64,000 nt of DNA from Pholis gunnellus (taxonomy: Eukaryota > Chordata > Actinopteri > Perciformes > Pholidae). This document shows, piece by piece, positions 13,206 through 23,803 of this stretch. The position numbers and the translations under genes are program-made. Location: contig OU342823.1 in NCBI GenBank assembly GCA_910591455.2, forward strand, positions 19,363,394 to 19,427,393, read 5' to 3'. The first letter of the stretch is position 1. Each line of letters opens with the position of its first letter. The notes under the pieces were generated by a model that was not told the DNA's origin, did not search any database, and saw only the letters and a program-made list of their open reading frames with translations.

Positions 13206-14648
13206 AAGATCACCCTGATGATGGAGCTGTGGACACACGTCTGTACAAAATGTGATGGAAATCCATCATCTAACATGATGTCAGGATATCGCTGATCCAC
13301 ACGTAGTGAATACATGCAGCAACACCCACAGTAAGAGCTGAATGGACAGCCTGACTTGGTATGCGTCTCATGCATAGTCGCTCTGCGTGGTGTATAGTAT
13401 GAACTGCCTTTATTATTATTGTGCACTTCATCCGTACCACATTAGCAACCTGTCCGTATGGTGCAAGGTTGATCTTGTATACGTGATAATGTGTCCTTTA
13501 CGCTCTGTTCTTCATACGCAGACCAATAACTAATGCAGTTACCCAAACATTTCATATCGCTGCTCTTTGAAATCAGCCCTGTATTCAGTTTTAGGAACAG
13601 TTCATACTTCAAAGTCACACATTTTGGAGATACATGTTTTTTTTCCCCCCCACAGGACAGCAACAATAATGCAGTCTTCCTGCAGCATTGTCTTTACTGC
13701 CTCCACAAACATCAACATAACACGGGGCTGGTTAACATAACACGGGGCTGGAAACACAGCCGTGGATACGCAGACATCAAACATCAAAACCGTCTTTATT
13801 ATAAGAGTGGCATCATGTAGACTTTATTTTCAGGCCTTATTACCATACAGCATCTATAGTACCATAGATAAAAACCAACAAATAAATAGTGTGTAATACT
13901 ACAGTAGCACATTAAAAAGGACGCACATAAACATGATACAGCTATACTTTCCTCCATTACTGGACAGGTATGTCAAAGGTCATGTGTTATAGTCTTTACG
14001 CCATTATCCATGCACATGCATGACAGTTGGTCCGCATGTCCTCTATGTTTGCCTATAGCGATCAGGTCACATTGATTTGGCATATAACTATTATACTCCA
14101 GCCATCCATTATAGTTAAACTGCGTTAATCCACGATGAGCTGTTTCCTTTAACTCACACAACAGATAGCCATCGATAACAACCGCCGTTTCACTTGTTAA
14201 AAACAATGTCGGAGAGTATTTGCCACAGTTTACAATAGTTTTGGCCTCATTTAAGCAGACATAAAATCTAACGTAAACGTTTCAGCACTGTTGGCTCGAA
14301 TCGCATGAACTTAAATAATGTTCTGCTGTCCTGTAAATAAAACAGTCCAGCAGCTAAACTGTAAAAGTGGACACTTCCACACTGATACAGACAACGTGTT
14401 TTGTGACAGTTCCCACACATTCCTTCTCCCCTGTAGTTTTGACTCCTCGTGTCGAGCTGTAGTAGAAATGCCAACAGTTCTCTTTGTGTGAATAGTTATT
14501 CTGCTTGGGGAAGGAACATGACCCCTTGGTCTCCAAAACCGTTTTGAAACGGTGCAACAAACACAGTCTGCAGTCTGTTGACAGAAAAAAACGTCCTGCA
14601 CTCCTCAGTGGCCTGTTAGTTTTAATGGTGGCACAGGTTACTCTGCGT

Positions 14649-16529
14649 CTAGCCGTCTAGAGGTTTTCCCAAGTACACCATGGTGACTTCGGTGTTGCCG
14701 TATACTGCGGAGACGGCTGGGAACAGGCAAGCTTTGGGCAGTCCACGAAACGCTATACCGAGAAACTCAAAACCCCTCTCGAAGGCTAACGTCTTGTCAT
14801 CCATGTCTAGAATCACTCGTATTCTCTCCCCGATCTGTGGACAAACAATTACACATTGCCGGATTACAAAAATGACAAAGAATACATTTAAAAAGACAAT
14901 AACAACTAACAGGGCGATACATTCCACAAGTTATTCTTGGAGTATCTAAAATCTTATAAGGGTACAAACGACAGATGTGACTCCGGCTCCTACCTGATAT
15001 TTTGGCGCATTGTTACACTGGGGGAAATTTCCATTGACCTCCCCATTATGGAGCAGGTTGTTGTCGACCAGGTTCCAGCCCCAGCTCTGGTCATCACTGC
15101 CCAGCAGGGCCAGGTATCCCTGGCACTGCATGGACGCCCGCTTGGTGGCGAGGCCTATCACTGCCACGGTGCCAAGGGGGCCTTCCCACCAGATCTCCCA
15201 GGCGTGCCTCCCTTCCGAAAAGCCGATCTTGCCGCGAGCGCCGTCCGTGCTCTGGGCAATGGGGTTGCGGTGCAGGGTGAAGCCGTTCTTCTTCACGTAA
15301 ACATTGCGGGAGCAGTCGTGGGTGCTCAGAGCATGTTGAAAGGCCTTGAGCTGTGGAGGACGATTGGACAGGGACGACAGCATAATAAATATGAAATATT
15401 AAAAGGAACAGCTACAGTTAAAAGTAAAGCCCTATTGTATTTGTTGGTGAACACTAAAGATCTGGGAAACATATCCTATATGCTGTATAGATGCCTAAAC
15501 AAGGTGAGACATGGCCGTGGGCTTAGGCTTTGATACCATGCAGGACAGAATGTATTGCACCAATCAGGGCTTAAGAGCTCAAAGCTTCTGTAAGGTCTTC
15601 TTCGTTTTATAAGAAAATAATTATGGCTGCTATTATAATTTGAGAAAAATGAATCTAGGGACCTTTAAAGTTCCTTCAAGAAGTTTCGGTTCCCATAGAA
15701 AATCAACAACAATTTCATGACACAAATGTTCATGCAGACAGTTCTTAGGTTTCACTTATAGGGGGACTTATTATTTCCTTGCACATGGTGCACAGAATTA
15801 TCCAATAATAAACAGTAACAGTAACCTCTCTATTAGGCCATGATATCAAATAGGATACAATGACCTAATGTGAGCTAATGACAACACAACAACATTTAGC
15901 CTGTCAAATCCTTACGCCAAGGCCCATTTAAGAATCTGCCAATTTAATTCGGGGCTTTAAGAAAACATACAAATGTACTATTGTTACTTTGAATGTGTTT
16001 ACAAAAGACCAAGCATGAATCGATCAGGTCTGCTGGCATACAATAGTATTGCTTATGGATGAATTTACCACATCATCAGTCACGTTACGTGAGGGTGTTT
16101 GCAGAGCACAGGTAGCACTAAACAGGCAGATATTTGAATGGGGTTCGCCACAAATCACGGTTCTCTTAACCCGAGACAACAGCGGGATGCTGGTAAACCT
16201 ACTTTCCCCTTGTAGGTGGGCAGGTTGCACAGGATGTCAGAACGCATAGCTTCATCGCTCAAGGACCGGCTGCAGAGGCTGCGCCACACCTCGCTGTTTT
16301 CATCCGCCAGCATGTTGTTCCAATGCCAGCAGACCAACGCGCAACGCATCAAGTCGGTCAGCTCCAAGTACGAGAAAACATGCTCCAGGACCCGAGCTGG
16401 CAACCTCCCGGCCACCCCTGCGCCTCCTCCGGCTGCGGCAGCGTAGGGAGAGCCGCCGGAGCTGCAACTGGCTGCCGCTGCTGCGCCCTGACAGGAGGAG
16501 CCTCCTCCCCCACCGGCCGCTCCAGACAT
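14649..16529 (-). CDS. fbxo45: F-box/SPRY domain-containing protein 1 (FBXO45)
   Basis: Substrate adaptor that in mammals pairs with SKP1 and the RING protein PHR1/MYCBP2 at synapses instead of a canonical SCF. Three coding exons, all joined in phase 0: 16529-16203, 15350-14994 and 14834-14649. The product is 289 aa (human 286). A Gly/Ala/Ser-rich N-terminus (1-40) precedes the F-box (about 41-88, RLPARVLEHVFSYLEL). The SPRY domain (about 111-283) includes NGFTLHRNPIAQSTDGAR and ALLGSDDQSWGWNL and ends VYLGKPLDG, nearly identical to human. An in-frame ATG 48 nt upstream (16577) would add 16 residues; homology supports 16529. On the minus strand, AATAAA signals at 13828-13823 and 13800-13795 could end a 0.8 kb 3' UTR. 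Head-to-head with fam168b. Confidence 0.97.
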
Positions 16530-16579
16530 TATGGCCCTGATCTTTACCGACGACTCCACTCGGCCAAATAGTTTCACCT

Positions 16580-17391
16580 TACACCGTAGAATGATACCCT
16601 AATATAAGTTAAATAGCAACATTTTGCCTATAAAATCGCATACAGGTCGCAGTAAAACCACAACAGTATGGACCCTCTACTCTTCCCAGTTCAATGGCTG
16701 AATGGAAGCGATGCGTCAAGGTCCTGGAAGAACAAATATACATCTAGTTGTGCTGTCACAGAAAAATGTAATTTAAATTAGAATTTTTTTTGTTTACATT
16801 ATTTGTTAAGCATATTTAGCTAAATCCAGTAATGATAAATTGTCCGATAAAGGAAAGCCCTACCAACGTCAAATATTTTCTATAGCCTGCAAGGACCGTT
16901 GGGTCGACAAAATAATGAGCTCGAGGAGAATTGCCACAATGTTGCAGGGTTTAGGATGTTGGACGTTACATATTGTTGCTAAGTCGCATTGTTGCAACCG
17001 TGTGGCAAAGAAAACAAGCATCATAAAGGCACTGTACTCAATACAAACGGCATTACTAACAAATAAATAATTGTATCTGATTTGTTACGTCGTTTTGTCA
17101 AATTAATAATGTTTTTAGAGACTGTGCTTCTATAGAGGACAGTTTCGAGAGAAAAATGCTTTTGTGTGTAAAGACGAAAAACAAATTCACATTACCGGAA
17201 TAGAATTGGTCACAGTCTGATAAAACGGCGTAATATGTTTTATTTTCGCCACGTGACACTACACGGAAGTGACGCAGATGCTCAAAAGAGTTCAGCAAAA
17301 GCATCTGGGAGCAAAACAGCAGCTAGCTTAAATACAATTTTCCACCAGAAGACCAAAGGAGCGGACTAACGGACGATCAGACCAGCCAACA
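16580..17391. promoter_or_regulatory. intergenic promoter region, fbxo45 (-) and fam168b (+)
   Basis: These 0.8 kb separate the fbxo45 start from a noncoding fam168b first exon that ends at a GTGAGT donor (17392). Just upstream of that exon lie an E-box CACGTGAC (17250-17257) and an ETS-plus-CRE-half-like CGGAAGTGACG (17264-17274), typical of housekeeping promoters. Activity is inferred from motif type and position only. Confidence 0.5.
17290..17391 (+). other. fam168b: probable fam168b 5' untranslated exon 1
   Basis: The donor AACA/GTGAGT is at 17392, and the next acceptor (TTGCAG, 19043) opens an exon with the start codon 22 nt inside. The transcription start is approximate. The 1.65 kb intron between holds no other recognised feature except a CTCF-like motif (18281-18295). 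Confidence 0.5.
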
Positions 17392-18280
17392 GTGAGTCCT
17401 TGTTGCTTAGTAATCTCTAGATAAAATGATCCGTGCGTTATCTGGGTTATCTGTGGGGCTGAGACGCGCGTTACTGCAGACCACAGCTGTCTGGCTGTCT
17501 GTCTCCTAGTGCTGTGCGGCCTGTTGACAAGCTGCCCCCATCTGGCTGCTGTCCGGGGACGTTCCGGTGACTTTGCTCGGGTCGGACAGGTGATTAGCGG
17601 GTCCGTCCGCACATCAGAACCGACCTGCTGCGGTGAAACACGCGCTTAGCTAGCGGCGGATTTGTGCGGATAATAAGGCTCGTGAGCTAAGCTAGCTAAT
17701 GATAACAAAGCCCCGCTACGTTCACCTTTCGGAATTCTTCTACTTAAAGGTTGCCATCTTTATTTTATTTTGCAGGCAACATTTTCCAACGTCACCTGAA
17801 AATGAACCTCTTTACACCTCTTGACTATCGAGGCCAGATGCACACAAGATTATATGCAAACCACCAAGCGGGACTTTGTTAAAATAAAATAAAAATAAAA
17901 AAAGATCAACTTATTGTGTTACGTCACACTCTCCGTTCATTTTGACTGCATGTTTTAGTGGAATAAAACAGTCTGTGCTGAAATACTGAATATAGTTTGT
18001 GATGTGTTGTCAATTTGAAACTATGATAATAAGGATTAGTCGGGTTATATGTTGCCTTATGGTTTCCGTACAAAGTCCGACTATAGAATAGATTTGGGTT
18101 TGTCGGACTCCTCTCCATAACTACACGAGGTGCTGATAATCTACTCATTAGAAATAGTCTTGTCCTTGTTTGCGGTTGACCACAATAACAGATATAGTAT
18201 GGAAATGATGCGTTTCCGTCACTGTTTAAATTGTCCTTGAATCAGCAGACCTGTACAGTGATGTAATGGTTTGCGGATCC

Positions 18281-18295
18281 CCGCTAGAGGGCACT
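18281..18295 (+). promoter_or_regulatory. CTCF-like motif
   Basis: CCGCTAGAGGGCACT matches the CTCF core. It lies in the first intron of fam168b. Confidence 0.35.
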
Positions 18296-19065
18296 TTGAT
18301 TTCTCTTTTCTTTTTTTCTTTTTTCCGTTAATGAGCATCATGTGTAGCAGAAGTCGAGGCCTTGCTCTTGTGTAATGGAATTTAGAAAGTTGTAAAACTG
18401 CTGCAACGCAACTCTGTAAAAATGACTGAACAAATGTAGTGTTTGTTTTTATGAAATGTTTCCAAATGCATGCGTGTCCTTGGGAGTATATTTCAGCTTT
18501 TCTATACACAGTGTAGTACAAAATTACAGATGCATTACTATGAAAGCAACGTGGATGAACACAGAAACAGTGAGGTGTAGTACGTGTTCATGCTTAGTTA
18601 AGACATGGGGGAAACAATCAAAACTATGATTTCAAAGAAGTGCAGGAGTCCATGTTAAATTCTGCATATTGTGCAAAACCAAAACGATGGTATTCCAGTC
18701 ATCAGTATGTGTGCACGGCGCTTGAAAGGTGAATTAAAAACTGTTGTGACTATGACCTAGCAAGGTCATTTCATGTAAGCCACCGGCAGTCTTCACTGTT
18801 CCCTCACGAGAGGATATCATATTCCCAATACAACATTTTTGTTTCCCTTTTAACCTTTCTAGTCACGGAAATGTCACTTGGCACTATTCTCCATCGGCAG
18901 CGTCATGCTTTGCTCTGTTTTTGCTGCAGAAGATACTTTCTCATGAGTCTCCTGAATCTGTGCTACATTTACCCAGATGATCTTATCAACTTAGTGTCGT
19001 CGATTTACATTCTCTGAAACTCTCATTCTCTTTTTCATTGCAGCATCCGTAAATAGACGTCCATT

Positions 19066-20456
19066 ATGAATCCAGTTTACAGCCCTGCAGCAGCAGGGGT
19101 CCCCTTTACCAATACCAAGGGTATGGGTTACCCAGGTGAGTCCCCGTGTTGATGTGTAATGCTTTAAGCAAATATCTTAACTACAATCTAATATTCTGAA
19201 ATCAAGAAAATTGAAAAATGCTTGATTTTCTTTTGATATTCTGTTTTTGGTCATGGCAGCTGGGTTCCCTGTTGGCTATGCAGCAGCTGCTCCAGCATAT
19301 CACAATATCTATGCAGGAGCGAACGCAGCCTTCCCCAGTGGTAAGAACATTTGTAGACTGTGTGTTTGCACCGTGCACGACATTAGCTCATGGAGATTTT
19401 ACAAGTCGGTGCTGTTGCAAGGATTTCAACACCTCTTCAGGTTGCAAGCGGGTCAAGAGTTTCCGTCTGCGGACCGTTCTTAAGATGCAGTTCGGATTCT
19501 CCAATTTTGCAACAACTGCATATTTCTTCACCCGCTGACTGAAAGTGACTTACACTGAAATAGTCGGCAGTACTAACTTTGAGTGTCTTCCTCCCACCCA
19601 GGCTACGCTCCGGGGACTCCTTTCAAAATGTCCTGCTCTCCCAACACTGGGACTGTCCCACCATACTCCTCCTCACCCAACCCCTACCCTGCCGCTGTTT
19701 ACCCGGTCAGGAGCACCTACCCCCAACAGAACCCCTATGCACAGGTCGGTGCATTGGTGTTGTTGACGGTTGCGTTATTAAAGTATTATCCAGATTAGCC
19801 TGAGGATGGCGCAATAATCAATAGGTCCACGTTTCAAACTTCAAGGCCATAACTGGTTTCTTTGTTTGGATTTGTCGTCTGTCGGGTCTCACCTCACTTT
19901 AACAAAGTCCTTTTTTTGTTTCCTTCCTCTTGGATCCAGGCACTAATACCGTCACAACAGCAAGGCACTTACTACACACAGCCTCTGTATGCCGCGCCGC
20001 CTCACGTTATCCATCACACTACAGTGGTCCAGCCAAACGGGATGCCCGCGGCCATGTATGCCCCGCACATGGCCCCCCAACGCCACAACAGTGTCGCCAT
20101 GGGGATGGTAGCCGGCACCACCATGGCCATGTCAGCTGGTGAGCATCTGCTTCTATCATTTAACCAGTATCTGTACTTTATAGAGATGCATATGAAGCTT
20201 TACCACCCTGTGTTGAATATAACAAAATAAACATATATTATGACTTGTTTGCAGGCTCAGTAGATCTGTGCCCCATTCTTTGTTGTGAAAGTGTGTATCC
20301 TATCAAACCTGTGCACCGGTGTTCACTTTGTGGCCACTTCACTTCCTAGGAACTCTGCTGACAACTCAATCACCAGCGTCTGTTAACCCCCACCAAGTCA
20401 CGATGCCCACATATCGGCCTCCTGGCACACCCAGCTACAGCTACCCACAGTGGTGA
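19066..20456 (+). CDS. fam168b: FAM168B (myelin-associated neurite-outgrowth inhibitor, MANI)
   Basis: Small Pro/Tyr/Ala-rich protein; the mammalian orthologue MANI is reported as a neuronal membrane-associated inhibitor of neurite outgrowth. Coding exons are 19066-19135, 19260-19340, 19602-19744, 19961-20138 and 20350-20456, giving 192 aa (human 195). It starts MNPVYSP, contains GYAAAAPAY, PPYSSSPNPY, YYTQPLYAAPPHVIHHTTV and MGMVAGTTMAMSAGTLLT, and ends PTYRPPGTPSYSYPQW. These features fit FAM168B better than FAM168A. A second in-frame acceptor at 19938-19939 would add ALIPSQQ. The stop lies 12 nt before a probable 3' UTR intron (20469-20628). Confidence 0.95.
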
Positions 20457-22140
20457 AGAGAGGGAAGCGTGAGTACGCTGCTTTGGTATTTGCCGGCCGT
20501 GTGTCAGTCTGATATGTGTTCAAGATTTGTTACATGCATTTAACATTTGTTTTGTATGAAACGTGCCACCCCTCTGGCTTTTAACCTTCTCTTAAAGTCT
20601 ATATTTCCACATGTTGTTTTCTCTGCAGGTCAGAAGATGGTAGATATGCATTCACACTCTACTCCAGTGTTTTCTGCTATTGGTGAAGACCTGCACCCGC
20701 CAGCGTCCGCAACCAGTTACTCTTCTTCCAGCATAATGTGAATCTAAAACCTAACTACATAGAACGAGGCCCATTTGGATAGGAGGGGGTGAAGAATAGG
20801 CCCATCCCCATGACCCCTCTCAATGGAATAAGGCTGCATTCCATGTCACACCCCCAGCGCCAGCACCTCTACAACCTGCTGCATATCTCGCATCAAACAG
20901 CAATGCCTCCATGCAAACTCTTTTTTTTTTTGTGGATTGTCATGCAGGTTTTTTATAGCTTAAAACTATTAGGTGGTGAAAAGGGAGTTTGGAATAGTAT
21001 TCTTTTGTTGTTGTTTCTTTTAATTTGGGGGATACATATGATGTTGAATGCATGTGTATATATAGATATATGAAGTAATGCTAGCGCAATCTACCTGCTG
21101 TGACAGATGCAAAATCAAACAAAAGGCACACGTCCAAAGGATCTGAAAAAAAAATAAAAAATAATAATCTGCAATGCTGAATCACCAGTGACCATGTCTT
21201 ACACGTGAAAGATTAAAAGGCGAGAAACGTTTATTCATGCAAAAACATACCTGCACAAACACGTGCAGACCAAACTGTACTCTTTTCACTGCTTCGTGTT
21301 TTGGTAATTGGAGCTAGGTTTTTATTATTCCTCTCAGTGATGCAGTGTATGCATTTTGTCTTACCATTTTTTTTGTATTTTAGGAAAGATGGGACTTTGA
21401 GTTTGTGCCTCCGACTGACGGCCATTCCAACACATAATCATTCTGAGCGTTTTATTTGTCCTGCGCTGTCCAACCTTTTAGGAGAAGAGTACCAACTATT
21501 CCAAAAGTGTGCAGCAGCTTTGGGTTCCTGCTTTTTTTTTTTTTTTTTTTTATTTGGGGAGTGATATCAATGTTTTAACTATTCACTTATTTTAGTCGGA
21601 AGCATTCTTGGTGGGGAACAAGTAGAGGACGTTTTGGAAACCATTTGCACCCTTTTAAGAGTGCAGAGAGTGGATGAGTAGGACCAGCGTTGTGTGTGTG
21701 TGTGATTGTATGTGTGTGTGTTTTAAATGAGGATTGAAATAGAAACCATTCAAAATGGTGCCATATAGTGCGACGCGCCTAGAATATTCGGCCTACATCT
21801 CACAATAATCAATTTGCTCTTAGGTAGGTCTGAAGCACTACATCATCAAATCACGCTAATTGTGGACATGTTAGGAAAACACGATATTGTTAAACTCTAT
21901 TTGTGAATAGCACTACTGATGGAAGGCACTAATTCAAAACAGTAAAGATATCTGACCTTTTCCATTGCTCGCTGTTTTACCTCAAGGTTCCAGGCTAACC
22001 CACCAATATCACTGTTTCAGACATGCTTTTCTATGTTGCCTCAGTCACCTCAGTTAAATAATCTGTTTTGTAAATGTTATTTTTGTGATTTTGGTTCTTG
22101 TTTTGTATTCTAAAGAAAGACCAAAAATAAACAAATATAA
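20457..22140 (+). other. fam168b: fam168b 3' untranslated region
   Basis: A donor GTGAGT at 20469 and acceptor CTGCAG at 20628 suggest one spliced UTR intron. The rest is AT-rich sequence without convincing ORFs, ending near AATAAA at 22127-22132. A long 3' UTR is usual for this family. Confidence 0.6.
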
Positions 22141-23759
22141 GAATAATCCTTGTTTCCCCTTATTGTGCCATTTTGTACTTCCTGGCAGACATAGTAAAGC
22201 TCTTAACAATATGTAAATTATCGTGAAAGATTGCGGGAAATGTGTTTTCACAACCACAACTGTGTATTGTTGATGTATTCAAACTGTAGAAATGTTGACA
22301 ACTTTAGATCGACAGCTAACGCATTCTGTACTGAGAGAAATGTGGGCGCTGTAATCCTGTACAGCTAGAACAAGAAAACGCCCTCAATGCTCTACTGTAC
22401 GGTAAACGGCTGTGACAGAATCAGGTCCATATGCTGTAAAAAATGTTATTGAAATGGATCTTTGTCATAGAGAAAAAAACATCAAAGCAAAACGTACATC
22501 AAAAGGCCACTGATGCACCATTTTAGTCGGTTTGTAACTCGGGCAAGAAGTCCCAATGTCTAGTTGTGATTTGCAGTTTAGGTTGATTTTATTATAGTGA
22601 TCAAAAGCAAACGTTTCTGGTGCAGTCTCTCTCTAGCTCTGGTAAAAAAAACACACCTGTCCCTTCCTGGTGCATCACCTGACTGACTCACCTCCTACCT
22701 AATACTATATCCTTTCGCCTAGACAAGCGCCCGGCCTAGTGTAAAAAAAAAATACATACGATAACAACAAATAACAAAATAATCAAACTAATGAAATAGT
22801 TATTATGCCCAAATTCTTTAGAATGACAATTTATAGTTAATAATACGTTTGAACAGGAGAGGGCGCCGACGATTCAAGAATAGCAGAAAAAGAAGAAGAA
22901 GAAGAAGAAGAAGAAGAAGAAGAAGGAGGGGGGTAAACTTCCCAGCATGCATTTCGGCGCGCGAAATTGGATTTTTTGTTTAGTTTTGGAGTACCATCCA
23001 GGGAGAATACTCGTAATGTACTAACCTACAGTACTATGTTAGCCAACAGTACTAATCTGTTTTCTGACTCATTGGTGTGTTGCTCATTTTGAAAGGCGGC
23101 AGCTGTTAACTAACGTGTAATTCAACGTTATCTAAGGAGTGCTAGTGTTGTGATGCTGTTGTGTGTTTACAGTAAAGCAAAGTAGTGAGTACACAACGTT
23201 TAAGCCGTTCATGTTTCGTGAGGGCATAGTAGAGAAATGTAAATAATTCAGTGTTTTTATATTGTGTAACTTTAACACCGCGGTCAAGTCAGCAAACACT
23301 AGAATGAATGTGTTTTCAGTTCTCAGTGCGTCCTAGTGGACATTTAGCTAACGCTAGCTAACGTTCCTACAGTTGTTACTTGCAGTTATTTTTCTCCATA
23401 TATTGTGACATTAGTTCATTTAACTTTATAACACACAAGAGGGACAACAAGGGAATAACGTCACGGTGGACACAGGTATAGGCAACGTCTACGTCATGAA
23501 GGATATTTACTCACATAGTGTTCATGTTCAGTATAAACATTTGCAATAGTTAGCTTAGCTAACATTGACAGGACTAAAATAGGCCGAGCTTGTAGCATAC
23601 TGTACTAGTTAGTATTTCACATTGAGAAATTAACGTACATTACATCACGAATGAATACAGAAATATGTGACATTGTTTTCCCCCCCATGTAAAGTTGACA
23701 GGTCGCAGCAGGTCACAGCAGCAGCAGCAGGCCCGGCTGTGTTTAACCGTGAATGGAGG
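22141..23759 (+). promoter_or_regulatory. rbbp8: rbbp8 upstream and 5' UTR region
   Basis: No coding exon is seen. A GAA microsatellite (about 22889-22926) is followed at once by TTCCCAGCATGC (within 22938-22950), a ZNF143/SBF-type core, and by the near-palindrome TTTCGGCGCGCGAAA (22952-22966), which contains TTTCGCGC on the minus strand, an E2F-type site. The 5' UTR exon structure before the start codon at 23760 is not resolved. Confidence 0.5.
22889..22926. repeat. (GAA)n microsatellite
   Basis: About 12 GAA units immediately upstream of the ZNF143- and E2F-like motifs. Confidence 0.9.
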
Positions 23760-23803
23760 ATGAGCAGCCCGGGACCGAGCAGCGGAACACCCAACACAAC
23801 TGA
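23753..23803 (+). promoter_or_regulatory. rbbp8: overlapping upstream ORF at the rbbp8 start
   Basis: An ATG at 23753, 7 nt before the chosen start and in another frame, opens 16 codons ending at TGA 23801-23803, inside the coding region. Its context is weak (T at -3), while the main ATG has A at -3, so leaky scanning is plausible. Homology supports the second ATG. Confidence 0.6.

Larger units (their letters stand above)
9840..13790. other. intergenic region between nrros and fbxo45
   Basis: No exon is recognised. It contains a common teleost interspersed repeat (11358-11600), two related blocks at about 10985-11075 and 13110-13205, a CTCF-like motif at 12175-12189, and a short 18-nt direct duplication at about 13719-13754. 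Confidence 0.55.

Noticed and set aside
14937..15533. 198-codon plus-strand reading frame
   Set aside because: It is antisense to fbxo45 exon 2, which is fully explained by the conserved SPRY domain on the minus strand.
16530..16577. Upstream in-frame ATG extending fbxo45 by 16 residues
   Set aside because: The MSGAAGG start matches the family N-terminus; the extension has no homology.
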